Of a DNA stretch of 64,000 nucleotides, positions 48,129-58,669 are shown piece by piece; the stretch's first letter is position 1, and each line of letters opens with the position of its first letter. Under the pieces are notes generated by a model. It worked only from the letters and a program-made list of their open reading frames with translations. It had not been told where the DNA came from and searched no databases. Source of the DNA: Betaproteobacteria bacterium (GTDB lineage Bacteria; Pseudomonadota; Gammaproteobacteria; Burkholderiales; Rhodocyclaceae); NCBI GenBank assembly GCA_016868295.1, contig VGHJ01000008.1:1-64000 (forward strand), read 5' to 3'. Made by a program: the position numbers and the translations under genes.

Positions 48129-48146
48129 GGGAAGGCAAGCCTCCCC
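48129..48146 (+). terminator. Hairpin between gltA and odhA
   Basis: GGGGAAGGC pairs with GCCTCCCC through one bulged base and an AA loop, 20 bp after gltA. No T run follows. It may attenuate transcription or mark mRNA processing between the two genes. Confidence 0.4.
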
Positions 48147-48199
48147 GCAGCCCGCACCGCGACGCCCCCCAGCCCCGACCTTTCCCGCGAGGACCTCGC

Positions 48200-51034
48200 A
48201 TGAGCCTGATGAAACAAATGCTCGGCAACTCGTATCTCTTCGGCGCCAACGCGCCCTTCATCGAGGAGCTCTACGAGTCCTATCTTGTGAACCCGGCGTC
48301 CGTCAGCGACGTCTGGCGCGACTACTTCGACCGCCTGCAGAACCTGCCCGGCGCCGGTGTCGGCGGCGGCCGCGACGTCGCCCACGCCCCGGTGGTCGCC
48401 TCCTTCGCCCAGCGCGCCAAGCTCGGCACGCTGCGCGCCGCGCCCGCCGGCGCCGGCACGGACAGGAAGCAGGTCGCCGTGCTGCAGCTCATCAACGCCT
48501 ACCGCTTCCTCGGCAACCGCTGGGCGCAGCTCGATCCGCTGAAGCGTGCCGAGCGCCCGGCCATCCAGGAGCTCGACCCGGCCTTCTACGGTTTCACCGA
48601 GGCCGACCTCGGCCAGACCTTCGCCACCGGCAGTTTCGCCGGCCTGCCCGAGCAGGCCACCCTGCGCGAGATCCTCGAGGCGCTGCGCCAGACCTACTGC
48701 GGCACCATCGGCGCCGAGTACATGTATCTGTCGGACGTCGCGCAGAAGCGCTGGATCCAGTCCAGGCTGGAAACCACGCGTTCCACGCCCGGCTACGCCG
48801 CCGAGGACAAGCGCCGCTTCCTGCGCATGGTGACCCAGGCCGAAACGCTCGAGCGCTACCTGCACACCCGCTACGTCGGGCAGAAGCGCTTCTCGCTCGA
48901 GGGTGGTGAATCGCTCATCCTCGCCATGGACCAGCTCATCCGCGTCGCCGGTACCGTCGGCGTGCAGGAGATGGTGATCGGCATGGCCCATCGCGGACGC
49001 CTCAACGTGTTGGTAAACACGCTGGGCAAGCAGCCCTCGACGCTGTTCGCCGAGTTCGAGGGCAAGAAGGCCACGGTGCTCTCCGCCGGCGACGTCAAGT
49101 ACCACATGGGCTATTCCTCCGACGTCGCCACCCCCGGCGGCCCGATGCATCTCACGCTGGCCTTCAACCCCTCGCACCTCGAGATCGTGAACCCGGTGGT
49201 GGCCGGCTCGGTGTATGCGCGCCAGGTCAAGCGCGGCCCCAACGGCAAGGCCGAGGCGCTGCCAGTGCTCATCCACGGCGACGCCGCGGTGGCGGGGCAG
49301 GGGGTCAACCAAGAAACACTCAACTTCTCGCAGACGCGCGGCTATGGCACCGGCGGCACGGTGCACCTCATCGTAAACAACCAGATCGGCTTCACCACCT
49401 CCGACCTGCGCGACTACCGCTCCTCGCTTTACTGCACGGACATCTTCAAGATGGTCGAGGCGCCGATCTTCCATGTGAACGGCGACGATCCCGAGGCGGT
49501 GGCGCTGGTGACCCAGATCGCCATGGAGTTCCGCCAGGAGTTCAGGAAGGATGTGGTGGTCGACATCGTCTGCTTCCGCAAGCTCGGTCACAACGAGCAG
49601 GACGAGCCGATGGTCACCCAGCCGCTCATGTACAAGAAGATCGGCCAGCACCCCGGCACGCGCAAGCTCTACGCCGACCGGCTCGAGACGCAGGGCGTCG
49701 TCGCCTCGGGCGATGCCGAGCAGATGATCAGGGACTACCGTGCCGCGCTCGACGAGGGCCGCCACCTGATCGATCCGGTCATCAGCGACTACAACAGCAA
49801 GTTCGCCATCGACTGGACGCCGCACATCAACGTCAGGTACACCGAGAAGTGCGACACCACCGTGCCGCTGAAGGAATTGAAGCGCCTCAGCGAACGCCTC
49901 ACCGACATCCCGGCCAACTTCACGCTGCATTCGCGCGTGCAGAAGATCATCGAGGACCGCCGCGCCATGGGCGCGGGCAAGCTGCCGGTGGACTGGGGCA
50001 TGGGCGAGAACCTCGCCTACGCCACGCTGCTCGCCGCCGGCTTCAACGTGCGCGTCTCGGGCGAGGACGTCGGCCGCGGCACCTTCTTCCATCGCCACGC
50101 CGCGCTGCACGACCAGAACCGCGAGAAGTGGGACGAGGGTTCCTGGTGGCCGCTCGCCCACCTGCAGGAGAAGCAGGGCTGGTTCCACTGCTTCGACTCG
50201 GTGCTCTCCGAGGAGGCCGTGCTCGCCTTCGAATACGGCTTCGCCACCGCCAGCCCCAACGAGCTGGTCGTCTGGGAGGCCCAGTTCGGCGACTTCGCCA
50301 ACGGCGCCCAGGTCGTCATCGACCAGTTCCTCTCCTCGGGCGAGGCCAAGTGGGGCCGCGGCTGCGGCCTCGTGCTGTTGCTGCCGCACGGCTACGAGGG
50401 CCAGGGCCCGGAGCACTCCTCGGCCCGGCTCGAGCGCTACATGCAGCTCTCCGCCGAGTTCAACTGGGAGGTCTGCGTGCCGTCGAATGCCGCGCAGATC
50501 TACCACCTGCTGCGCCGCCAGATGCTGAGGAAGCAGAGGAAACCCCTGATCGTCATGACGCCGAAGTCGCTGCTGCGCCACAAGGACGCCACCAGTTCGC
50601 TCGACGAGCTGGCCAGGGGCACCTTCCAGACCGTCATCGGCGAGATCGACGAGCTGGATCCGAAGAAGGTCACCCGCGTCATCGCCTGCGCCGGCAAGGT
50701 CTACTACGACCTGTTCGCCGCGCGGCGCGAGCGCAAGGTCGGCAACGTCGCCCTGCTGCGCGTCGAGCAACTCTATCCCTTCGACGACCGCCGCTTCGCC
50801 GAGGAACTCAAGCTCTACCCGAACGCGAAGGAACTGGTCTGGTGCCAGGAAGAGCCGATGAACCAGGGCGCCTGGTACGCCAAGGCCCACCGGCTCACCG
50901 GCGTGCTCGGCAAGGGCCAGACGCTGCACGTCGTCTCGCGGCCGGCCTCGGCCTCGCCGGCGGTCGGCTATGCCACGAAGCACATGGAGCAACAGAAGGA
51001 ACTCATCGACGAAGCCCTCTGCTCGAAGAAGTAA
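48200..51034 (+). CDS. odhA: 2-oxoglutarate dehydrogenase E1 component
   Basis: The 944-residue thiamine-diphosphate enzyme decarboxylates 2-oxoglutarate in the Odh complex. The N-terminal E2-contact segment (GNSYLFGANAPFIEELYESY) is near residue 9. GMAHRGRLNVLVNTLGK near 261 and HGDAAVAGQGVNQETLNFSQ near 358 are active-site and cofactor regions. The ATG follows GCGAGGACC. odhB is 15 bp downstream. It is the oxygen-tolerant NAD-linked counterpart of KorAB. Confidence 0.96.
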   Translation: MSLMKQMLGNSYLFGANAPFIEELYESYLVNPASVSDVWRDYFDRLQNLPGAGVGGGRDVAHAPVVASFAQRAKLGTLRAAPAGAGTDRKQVAVLQLINAYRFLGNRWAQLDPLKRAERPAIQELDPAFYGFTEADLGQTFATGSFAGLPEQATLREILEALRQTYCGTIGAEYMYLSDVAQKRWIQSRLETTRSTPGYAAEDKRRFLRMVTQAETLERYLHTRYVGQKRFSLEGGESLILAMDQLIRVAGTVGVQEMVIGMAHRGRLNVLVNTLGKQPSTLFAEFEGKKATVLSAGDVKYHMGYSSDVATPGGPMHLTLAFNPSHLEIVNPVVAGSVYARQVKRGPNGKAEALPVLIHGDAAVAGQGVNQETLNFSQTRGYGTGGTVHLIVNNQIGFTTSDLRDYRSSLYCTDIFKMVEAPIFHVNGDDPEAVALVTQIAMEFRQEFRKDVVVDIVCFRKLGHNEQDEPMVTQPLMYKKIGQHPGTRKLYADRLETQGVVASGDAEQMIRDYRAALDEGRHLIDPVISDYNSKFAIDWTPHINVRYTEKCDTTVPLKELKRLSERLTDIPANFTLHSRVQKIIEDRRAMGAGKLPVDWGMGENLAYATLLAAGFNVRVSGEDVGRGTFFHRHAALHDQNREKWDEGSWWPLAHLQEKQGWFHCFDSVLSEEAVLAFEYGFATASPNELVVWEAQFGDFANGAQVVIDQFLSSGEAKWGRGCGLVLLLPHGYEGQGPEHSSARLERYMQLSAEFNWEVCVPSNAAQIYHLLRRQMLRKQRKPLIVMTPKSLLRHKDATSSLDELARGTFQTVIGEIDELDPKKVTRVIACAGKVYYDLFAARRERKVGNVALLRVEQLYPFDDRRFAEELKLYPNAKELVWCQEEPMNQGAWYAKAHRLTGVLGKGQTLHVVSRPASASPAVGYATKHMEQQKELIDEALCSKK

Positions 51035-51049
51035 TCCCCGGAGAGAACA

Positions 51050-52300
51050 ATGCTGATTGACGTCAAGGTCCCCCAACTGTCCGAATCCGTCGCCGAGGCG
51101 ACCCTGGTCTCCTGGCACAAGCAGGAAGGCCAGGCCGTCGCCCGCGACGAAAACCTCATCGACATCGAGACCGACAAGGTCGTGCTCGAGCTGCCTGCGC
51201 CGGATGCTGGCGTGCTGGTGAAGATCCTCAAGGGCAACGGCGACACCGTCGTCGCCGGCGAGGTCATCGCCCGGATCGACACCGAGGCGAAGGCGGAAAA
51301 AATCCCCCCCAGCTCCCCTTTGCCAAAGGGGGGAGCAACTGCTCCGGCGCCCGCTGCCGCCGCACCGGCCGGCCCCGCCGCACGCAAGCTGATGGCCGAG
51401 AAGGGCCTCGATGCCGCCGGCGTCGAAGGCTCCGGCCGCGGCGGCCGCGTCACCAAGGCCGACGTGATGGAAGCCGGCCAGCGCCCGGCTTCACCCCCCC
51501 CCTTTGAAAAAGGGGGGGCGGGGGGGATTTCGGCCGCCCCGGCGCGCCCGGCCCTGGCCCAGCCCGTCGCGCCGGTGAACGTCGACACCATCGTCGGCGA
51601 GCGCACCGAGCAGCGCGTGCCGATGAGCCGCCTGCGCGCGCGCATCGCCGAGCGCCTGGTGCAGTCGCAGTCGACCGCCGCCATCCTCACCACCTTCAAC
51701 GAGGTGAACATGGCCCCGGTGATGGAGCTGCGCAACAAGTACAAGGACAAGTTCGAGAAGGAGCACGGCGCCAAGCTCGGCTTCATGTCGTTCTTCGTCA
51801 AGGCGGCGGTCGCCGCGCTGAAGAAGTACCCGGTGCTCAACGCCTCCATCGACGGCAACGACATCGTCTACCACGGCTACTTCGACATCGGCATCGCCGT
51901 GGGCAGCCCGCGCGGCCTGGTCGTGCCGATCCTGCGTGATGCCGACCAGCTCTCGCTCGCCGAGATCGAGAAGAAGATCGCCGAGTTCGGCGCCAAGGCC
52001 AAGGACGGCAAGCTCTCCATCGAGGAGCTCACCGGCGGCACCTTCTCCATCTCCAACGGCGGCGTCTTCGGCTCGATGCTGTCCACGCCGATCATCAACC
52101 CGCCGCAGTCGGCCATCCTCGGCATCCACGCCACCAAGGACCGCGCCGTCGTCGAGAACGGCCAGGTCGTCGTCCGCCCGATGAACTACCTGGCGATGTC
52201 CTACGATCACCGCATCATCGACGGCCGCGAGGCGGTGCTCGGGCTGGTGACCATGAAGGAAGCGCTGGAAGACCCGGCGCGGTTGCTGCTGGAGATCTGA
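51050..52300 (+). CDS. odhB: Dihydrolipoyl succinyltransferase (E2 of 2-oxoglutarate dehydrogenase)
   Basis: The 416-residue protein has a lipoyl domain at 1-76 with the lipoylated lysine K43 in [15 protein letters not shown] peripheral-subunit-binding domain lies at about 107-142 and a catalytic domain at about 186-416, with the active-site histidine in [15 protein letters not shown]. Both interdomain linkers contain peptides translated from a C-run/G-run palindromic repeat: [12 protein letters not shown] at 85-96 and [13 protein letters not shown] at 148-160. The copies are in opposite orientation. They leave the domains intact and fit the Pro/Ala/Gly-rich nature of such linkers. Confidence 0.95.
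   Translation: MLIDVKVPQLSESVAEATLVSWHKQEGQAVARDENLIDIETDKVVLELPAPDAGVLVKILKGNGDTVVAGEVIARIDTEAKAEKIPPSSPLPKGGATAPAPAAAAPAGPAARKLMAEKGLDAAGVEGSGRGGRVTKADVMEAGQRPASPPPFEKGGAGGISAAPARPALAQPVAPVNVDTIVGERTEQRVPMSRLRARIAERLVQSQSTAAILTTFNEVNMAPVMELRNKYKDKFEKEHGAKLGFMSFFVKAAVAALKKYPVLNASIDGNDIVYHGYFDIGIAVGSPRGLVVPILRDADQLSLAEIEKKIAEFGAKAKDGKLSIEELTGGTFSISNGGVFGSMLSTPIINPPQSAILGIHATKDRAVVENGQVVVRPMNYLAMSYDHRIIDGREAVLGLVTMKEALEDPARLLLEI
51299..51335 (+). repeat. C-run/G-run palindromic repeat in odhB linker 1
   Basis: AAATCCCCCC is followed by CTCCCCTTT-GCC-AAAGGGGGGAG (51313-51335). The same family occurs inverted at 51494-51530. It encodes the linker between the lipoyl and subunit-binding domains. 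Confidence 0.85.
51494..51530 (-). repeat. C-run/G-run palindromic repeat in odhB linker 2
   Basis: On the minus strand it reads AAATCCCCCC, a short GC spacer, a CCCCCCCTTT arm, a short loop and an AAAGGGGGGG arm: the family of 51299-51335 in opposite orientation. It encodes the linker between the subunit-binding and catalytic domains. Confidence 0.85.
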
Positions 52301-52303
52301 GCG

Positions 52304-53740
<1,437 letters not shown>

Positions 53741-53824
53741 TTGCCCGTACCCGGTTGCCAGTTGCCAGATGAACAGCGAGGCGCGCGGACCTACTGGGAA
53801 CCGGCAACCGGCAACTGACAACCA
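53741..53824. repeat. GTTGCC-type inverted repeat between lpdA and zapE
   Basis: GGTTGCCAGTTGCCAG (53753-53768) faces GGCAACCGGCAACTGACAAC (53802-53821 region). The element fills most of the gap after the lpdA stop. It could end the TCA transcript, or form part of the zapE leader. Confidence 0.6.
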
Positions 53825-53828
53825 GGGC

Positions 53829-54908
53829 ATGCTCCACGCCCTGGACGCCCAGTTCCAGTCGCGCCGCATCGTCCCCGACGAATCCCAGCGGGCCGCCGCC
53901 GGGCGCCTGCAGCGCCTCCACGACGAACTCGTCGCCTTCAAGCACAAGCGCCGCACGAAGCTGCGCAAGTTCGTCATCAACCCGCCGGTCCCGCGCGGCG
54001 TCTTTCTCTGGGGCGGCGTCGGGCGCGGCAAGAGCCTGCTGATGGACTGCTTCTTCGACACCTTGCCCTACCAGCGCAAGCGGCGCGTGCACTTCCACGC
54101 CTTCATGCGCGAGGTGCACGAGCGCCTGCGCGCCCTGAAAAACGAGGAGGATCCGCTGCTCAAGGCGGCGGACGCCATCGCGCGGCAGACGCGCCTGATG
54201 TGCTTCGACGAGTTCCACGTCTCCGACATCGCCGACGCCATGATCCTCGGCCGCCTGATGGAGGCCCTCTTCGAGCGCGGCGTGGTGTTCTGCCTGACGT
54301 CCAACTATCCGCCCGACGGCCTCTATCCGAACGGCCTGCAGCGGCACAACTTCCTGCCCACGATCGGGCTGCTGAAGGACCGGCTCGACGTGCTGGAGGT
54401 CGACGGCGGCGTCGACTACCGCCTGCGCGCGCTGAAAAAGGTCGAGGTCTACCACGTCCCCGCCGACGCCGAAGGCGAGGCGAAGATGGAAGCCGCCTTC
54501 CGCGAGCTCTCCGGCGGCGAGGGCCACCGGCGGCCGGTGAACATCCTCGAGCGCGAGCTGCCGGTCCGGCGCCGCGCCATCGGCGTCATCTGGTTCGACT
54601 TCGCCACGCTGTGCATGGGGCCGCGCTCGCAGAACGACTACCTCGAGATCGCCCGCCGCTACCACACCGTCTTTCTCTCCGGCGTGCCGCGCATGACGCG
54701 CGAGCAGGGCAACGAGGCGCGCCGCTTCACCTGGCTGGTCGACGTCTTCTACGACCACAAGGTCAAGCTCGTCATGACCGCCCACTGCGAGGCCGCCGAG
54801 CTCTACCGCGAAGGCGCGCAGTCCGGCGAATTCCACCGCACCGTCAGCCGCCTCGTCGAGATGCGCACGCGCGACTACCTTGGCGCACAGCACCGGGCCG
54901 AGGAGTAA
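53829..54908 (+). CDS. zapE: Cell division protein ZapE (AFG1-like ATPase)
   Basis: The 359-residue P-loop ATPase has GVFLWGGVGRGKSLLMDCFF near 58 and Walker B LMCFDEFHVSDIADAMILG near 123. TSNYPPDGLYPNGLQRHNFL near 156 and RRFTWLVDVFYDHKVKLV near 296 are further family motifs. ZapE acts on Z-ring constriction in E. coli. The start at 53829 avoids the repeat; an ATG at 53769 inside the repeat region would add 20 residues of unusual composition. A gene for this family after lpdA is common in betaproteobacteria. Confidence 0.88.
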   Translation: MLHALDAQFQSRRIVPDESQRAAAGRLQRLHDELVAFKHKRRTKLRKFVINPPVPRGVFLWGGVGRGKSLLMDCFFDTLPYQRKRRVHFHAFMREVHERLRALKNEEDPLLKAADAIARQTRLMCFDEFHVSDIADAMILGRLMEALFERGVVFCLTSNYPPDGLYPNGLQRHNFLPTIGLLKDRLDVLEVDGGVDYRLRALKKVEVYHVPADAEGEAKMEAAFRELSGGEGHRRPVNILERELPVRRRAIGVIWFDFATLCMGPRSQNDYLEIARRYHTVFLSGVPRMTREQGNEARRFTWLVDVFYDHKVKLVMTAHCEAAELYREGAQSGEFHRTVSRLVEMRTRDYLGAQHRAEE

Positions 54909-54926
54909 TCCCCACGTCCGCCGCGG

Positions 54927-54951
54927 CGCCGTGTCACGCGGACTGACGTTT
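54927..54951 (-). repeat. 25-bp interspersed motif, copy 10 (intergenic)
   Basis: The minus strand reads AAACGTCAGTC, an 8-base centre and ACGGCG. It lies 18 bp after the zapE stop, in the 158-bp gap before the convergent DUF4143 gene. The rest of that gap shows no other feature. Confidence 0.72.
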
Positions 54952-55066
54952 GCCGGGAAGACGCGCCGGCCGGCGCAGCGTAATCGGTGAAATGATTGGT
55001 CTCCAAAGAAAGCATTCCACGACTGGACAGCTACTTTCGACAGAGAATCTTCGCCGTGCCTGCAGG

Positions 55067-56215
55067 TCAGGCCGCCAGCGCGGCGAGCCAGCGCGCGGCC
55101 GGCTCGATGGCGACGCGGCCGCGCTGCTCGGGCTGGCGCAGGTCGCGCACGAGTTGCACCGCGCCGACGTCGGGGAAGCGTTCCGCCAGGGCTGCCAGGT
55201 AGGGCGAGACGCTGGCATCGGCCAGCTTGCATTCGGCGAAGCCGATCGGCTGCTCGGCCTCGCACAGGACGAAATCCACCTCGCGGCCGTCCTTGTCGCG
55301 CACATAGTGGAGCGACAGCGGGCGCCCGGCGACGTCCTGCAGATAGTGCGCATGCTTGAGCAGCATGGCGGCGCAGGCGTTCTCGAAGCGCGCGCCTTCG
55401 TTGGCGCCGGCCAGTGCCGTGTCGAAGAAATAGACCTTGGGTTCCTTCAGCAGGGCGCGCGCGATGTTGCGGCTGTAGGGCCGCACGACGAAGACGACGT
55501 AGAGCGCCTCGAGGATGTCGAGATAGCGGGCCAGGGTGGTCGGCGAGACCTGCAGGTCTCGCGCGATGGAGGCGAGGGACAGCGGTGCGCCGACCCGCTC
55601 GCGCAGCAGGGCCAGGAAATGGCGCATGGCGCGCAGCTCATGCACGCGGGAGAACTCCAGGATGTCCTCGCGGATGAGGTCGTCGAGATACTGGCGGCGC
55701 CAGCGCTCGGCCTCGACGGGCGTCTCGGCGAGGAACGGCTCCGGGAAGCCGCCGCGCGCCAGGATGCTCTCCAGCGCGTCGTCGGGCGTCGCGCCCGTGA
55801 CATCGCGCCATTCGCGCACCGAGAGCGGATGCAGCCGCACTGCGAAGTAGCGGCCGGCGAGCGATGCGCCGGACTGACGGAAAGTGTCCAGGCGCGCACT
55901 GCCGGTGACGAGCAGGGCCTGACCCGGCGGCCGGCCGTCGTAGGCGCCCTTTAGGTAGTTTTTCCAGTCGCGCATCTTGTGGATCTCGTCGAGCACGACG
56001 AGCCCCGCGCGCGGGCTCCAGGCCTGGTCGAGCAGGATGCGCCGGTCGTTGGGTACGTCCCAGTTGAGGTACTGGGCGTGCGGCCAATCCGTCATGAGGG
56101 AACGGGCCAGCGTGGTCTTGCCGACCTGGCGCGGGCCGGTGAGGAAGACCATCTTGCGGCCGAGGTCGGCGCGGAGGGCGGTTTCGAGGTAGCGCTGCAT
56201 CCGACTATTTTCCAT
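55067..56215 (-). CDS. AAA ATPase with C-terminal DUF4143 domain
   Basis: The 382-residue protein has an N-terminal P-loop ATPase domain (VFLTGPRQVGKTTLARSLMT near 23 and Walker B GLVVLDEIHKMRDW near 72). A DUF4143-type C-terminal domain, restriction-endonuclease-like, runs from about 190 (LSLHYVRDKDGREVDFVLCE near 302). Such proteins are widespread, often horizontally acquired and of unknown role. The ATG at 56215 lies within a perfect palindrome (56207-56228). The gene is unrelated to its neighbours. Confidence 0.82.
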   Translation of the reverse strand: MENSRMQRYLETALRADLGRKMVFLTGPRQVGKTTLARSLMTDWPHAQYLNWDVPNDRRILLDQAWSPRAGLVVLDEIHKMRDWKNYLKGAYDGRPPGQALLVTGSARLDTFRQSGASLAGRYFAVRLHPLSVREWRDVTGATPDDALESILARGGFPEPFLAETPVEAERWRRQYLDDLIREDILEFSRVHELRAMRHFLALLRERVGAPLSLASIARDLQVSPTTLARYLDILEALYVVFVVRPYSRNIARALLKEPKVYFFDTALAGANEGARFENACAAMLLKHAHYLQDVAGRPLSLHYVRDKDGREVDFVLCEAEQPIGFAECKLADASVSPYLAALAERFPDVGAVQLVRDLRQPEQRGRVAIEPAARWLAALAA

Positions 56216-56228
56216 CGTTATGGAAAAT
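56207..56228. promoter_or_regulatory. Palindromic operator over the start of the DUF4143 gene
   Basis: ATTTTCCAT-CGTT-ATGGAAAAT is a perfect 9-bp inverted repeat that includes the start codon. The half-site with its flank, ACTATTTTCCA (56204-56214), recurs at 56236-56246. The AT-rich sites stand out in a GC-rich region and suggest autoregulation or a dedicated repressor. Confidence 0.5.
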
Positions 56229-56265
56229 GGTCAAGACTATTTTCCAGAATCGTGGCGTTTCGTCG

Positions 56266-56290
56266 CGCCGTGTCGTGGCGGCTGACTTTC
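56266..56290 (-). repeat. 25-bp interspersed motif, copy 11
   Basis: The minus strand reads GAAAGTCAGCC, an 8-base centre and ACGGCG. Its first base overlaps the stop codon of the small secreted protein gene at 56290. Confidence 0.72.
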
Positions 56291-56631
56291 TATTTGCCCG
56301 AGCCGCAGGATGCGTTGAGCCTGCCGTCCTGCAGCTGAATCTGCGGCGGCAGCTCGCCGCAGAGCCTGGCCAGGTCGGCGGCGGCGGCGTCGAGGGCGGC
56401 GCGCCAGCCGCCCGGGCGGGCGGCGCTGTAGTTCACCATGGTGCGGCCCTGGGCGCCGGTCGACTGGATGTGGAACCAGGTCACCTGCGCGCCGGCACAG
56501 TCGGTGCGGCGCACGTTGGAGATGTCGGTGCGCTTCGCCTGCCCGCCGGCGGCGGCGCAGAGGTCATCCAGCGCGTCGGCCTGCGCCGTGCCGAGGCAGA
56601 GCAGGGCCATGAGAGGGAGCAGGCGCTTCAT
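56290..56631 (-). CDS. Small secreted protein of unknown function
   Basis: The 113-residue protein has a signal peptide (MKRLLPLMALLCLGTAQA) and four cysteines in the mature part (LDDLCAAAG, RRTDCAGAQ, LARLCGELP, NASCGSGK), which could form two disulfides in the periplasm. No family is recognised. It overlaps the end of the MFS gene by 4 bp, so the two are probably cotranscribed. Confidence 0.68.
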   Translation of the reverse strand: MKRLLPLMALLCLGTAQADALDDLCAAAGGQAKRTDISNVRRTDCAGAQVTWFHIQSTGAQGRTMVNYSAARPGGWRAALDAAAADLARLCGELPPQIQLQDGRLNASCGSGK

Positions 56632-57809
56632 GGCGGCAGTATAGCCCTGCGCCGCTTCAGCCAGAGCAGGGCGCTGGCGAAGGCGGTGAGGGCGACGAAG
56701 GGCAGGGCGATCTGGTTGAGCACCGTCCAGCCGGCGCTGGTGACGAGCAGGCCGGAGCCGAAGGAGGAGCCGGCCATGGCGAAGAACATGAGGAAGTCGT
56801 TGAGGCCCTGCGTCTTGGCCTTTTCCTCGGGCGCGTAGGCCTCGGTGAGCAGCGTCGTGCCGCCGACGAAGAGGAAGTTCCAGCCGACGCCGAGCAGCAG
56901 CAGCGCCCACCAGAAGTGCATCAGCGTGAGGCCCTGCACGGCGATGGCGATGCAGCCGGCCATCAGCGCCGCGCCGGCGAGCAGGATGTTCACCACACCG
57001 AAGCGGGTGATCAGGTGTCCGGTGAAGAAGCTCGGCGCGAACATGCCGATGACGTGCCACTGCAGCACGAAGGCGGTGTCGCCGAAACCCAGCCCGCAGA
57101 AGTCCATGGCCAGCGGCGTGGCGTTCATGAGGAGGTTCATCACGCCGTAGCCCACCGTCGCCGCCAGCGCGGCGACGATGAACACCGGCTGGCGCGCGAT
57201 CTCGGCGAGCGGCCGGCCGCCGCCGTGCTGTTCGGACTGACTTTGCGGCGGGAAGCGCAGCGTCGCGGCGATGGCCATGGCGACGAGGGCGAAGCCGATG
57301 AGCGAGGCGTAGGAGGCGAGGTACTGCGGCGCGACGAGGTCGCGCGTCGCCTGGCCCACCGCCGGGCCGATGAAGCCGCCGACGATGCCGCCGGCCAGCG
57401 TGAGCGAAATGGCGCGGCTCTTCCAGTCGGGCGTCGCCACTTCCGCCGCGGCGAAGCGCAGGTACTGGCCGAAGGCCTGGTAGATGCCCGAGCAGAAGGT
57501 GGCGGCGCAGAGCAGCCAGAAGCTCTGCAGCCAGATCGCCAGCGCGCCGACGGCGCCGCCGAGCATGCCGCAGAAGGCGCCGAGGAGGAAGCCGGCGCGG
57601 CGGCCATGCAGGCGCATGAAGTGCGAGGCGGGCAGGGTCGACACAGCGGAACCCAGCACATAGCCCACCACCGGCAGGGTGGCGAGGCGCTTGTCCGGCG
57701 CCAGGGCGTAGCCGGCCAGCGCGTTGATGGCGACGAGGGTGACGCCGTTGGTGAGCAGCAGGGCCTGGCAGGCGGCGAGCAGCGAGACGGCGCGATGGGC
57801 GGGATTCAT
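56628..57809 (-). CDS. Major facilitator superfamily transporter
   Basis: The 393-residue protein has about twelve hydrophobic helices. LRLHGRRAG-type residues (MRLHGRRAGFLLGAFCGM near 64) lie at the conserved loop between helices 2 and 3. The central cytoplasmic loop, containing PPQSQSEQHGGGRP near 190-203, is encoded partly by the 25-bp motif. The substrate is unknown. A small secreted protein gene overlaps its end and a DUF2189 gene lies upstream. Confidence 0.83.
   Translation of the reverse strand: MNPAHRAVSLLAACQALLLTNGVTLVAINALAGYALAPDKRLATLPVVGYVLGSAVSTLPASHFMRLHGRRAGFLLGAFCGMLGGAVGALAIWLQSFWLLCAATFCSGIYQAFGQYLRFAAAEVATPDWKSRAISLTLAGGIVGGFIGPAVGQATRDLVAPQYLASYASLIGFALVAMAIAATLRFPPQSQSEQHGGGRPLAEIARQPVFIVAALAATVGYGVMNLLMNATPLAMDFCGLGFGDTAFVLQWHVIGMFAPSFFTGHLITRFGVVNILLAGAALMAGCIAIAVQGLTLMHFWWALLLLGVGWNFLFVGGTTLLTEAYAPEEKAKTQGLNDFLMFFAMAGSSFGSGLLVTSAGWTVLNQIALPFVALTAFASALLWLKRRRAILPP
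57221..57245 (-). repeat. 25-bp interspersed motif, copy 12 (inside MFS gene)
   Basis: On the coding strand it reads CAAAGTCAGTC, an 8-base centre and ACGGCG. It encodes QSQSEQHGG in the central cytoplasmic loop, a tolerant position. Confidence 0.72.
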
Positions 57810-57818
57810 CCCGCCATT

Positions 57819-58583
57819 CTATTCGACGAGGTCGCGGTAGGCGTGCCAGGTGGCGTGGCCGAGCACGGGGCCGATGAGCACCATGCCGGCGAGGAAGGTG
57901 ACGAGGCCGAGGCCGCCGAGCAGCGCGATGAGGCCGGCCCAGACGAACATCGGCGCCGGATTCATGAAGAGGGCGCGCACGCTGGCGATCGCGGCGGTGA
58001 TGGCGTCGTGGCCGCGGTCGAGCATGAGCGGGATGGCGATGAGACTGATGGCGAAGGCGATCAGGGCGAAGAGGCCGCCGACGGCGAAGTAGGCGGCGAG
58101 GAAGCCGAGGTGGTCGGTCGACACGACGTGGCGCAGGAAGCCGCTCATGGTCGGCATCTCGCCGGAGTAGAAGAGGGCGAACACCACCATCGAGGCGCGC
58201 GCCCAGACGAGGAAGATCACCAGCAGGATGGCGGTGAAGATGCCGAGGTTGCCGGCGTTGCCCTTCCAGGCCATCAGGGTCGGGCCGAGGCTGCAGGGCT
58301 GGCCCTTTTCGCGGCGGCGGCTGATCTCGTAGAGGCCGATGGCGAAGAAGGGGCCGCCGATGAGGAAGCCCGAGGTGACGGCGGCGATGTACTCGGGCGC
58401 GCCGCCCAGCGCCAGCACCATCAGCGCGCCGCCGCCGACGAAGCAGATGCCGTAGAACAGGCTGGCGAAGGGGCAGGAGAGCAGGTCGCCCCAGCCGCGC
58501 CTGAGCCAGGCGAGCGGCTGCTCGATCTCGACGGTGCGGATGGTCGGGAAGGCCGGTGCGGGCCGGCTCTGTTCGGCGGTCAT
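57819..58583 (-). CDS. DUF2189 family membrane protein
   Basis: The 254-residue protein has about six membrane helices (such as LFYGICFVGGGALMVLALGG near 43 and LGIFTAILLVIFLVWARASM near 117). WLRRGWGDLLSCPFASLFYG near 27 is typical of the DUF2189 family of unknown function. GAGGAG precedes the ATG. It is 9 bp upstream of the MFS gene, so they are probably cotranscribed. Confidence 0.78.
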   Translation of the reverse strand: MTAEQSRPAPAFPTIRTVEIEQPLAWLRRGWGDLLSCPFASLFYGICFVGGGALMVLALGGAPEYIAAVTSGFLIGGPFFAIGLYEISRRREKGQPCSLGPTLMAWKGNAGNLGIFTAILLVIFLVWARASMVVFALFYSGEMPTMSGFLRHVVSTDHLGFLAAYFAVGGLFALIAFAISLIAIPLMLDRGHDAITAAIASVRALFMNPAPMFVWAGLIALLGGLGLVTFLAGMVLIGPVLGHATWHAYRDLVE

Positions 58584-58669
58584 GTCGTCTCCTCGGGGCC
58601 CGGTCTGCGCCGGTTGATTTAGGTTTGAAGCGATTCTAGCGGGGGGATTCGGGCGAGGCAAGGAGTATT

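Noticed and set aside
53769..53829. An upstream ATG for zapE
   Set aside because: The extra 20 residues come from an inverted repeat and do not resemble ZapE N-termini.
55868..55886. A fifteenth copy of the 25-bp motif inside the DUF4143 gene
   Set aside because: Only the GTCAGTC core and part of the flank match; the ACGGCG end is absent at the required distance.
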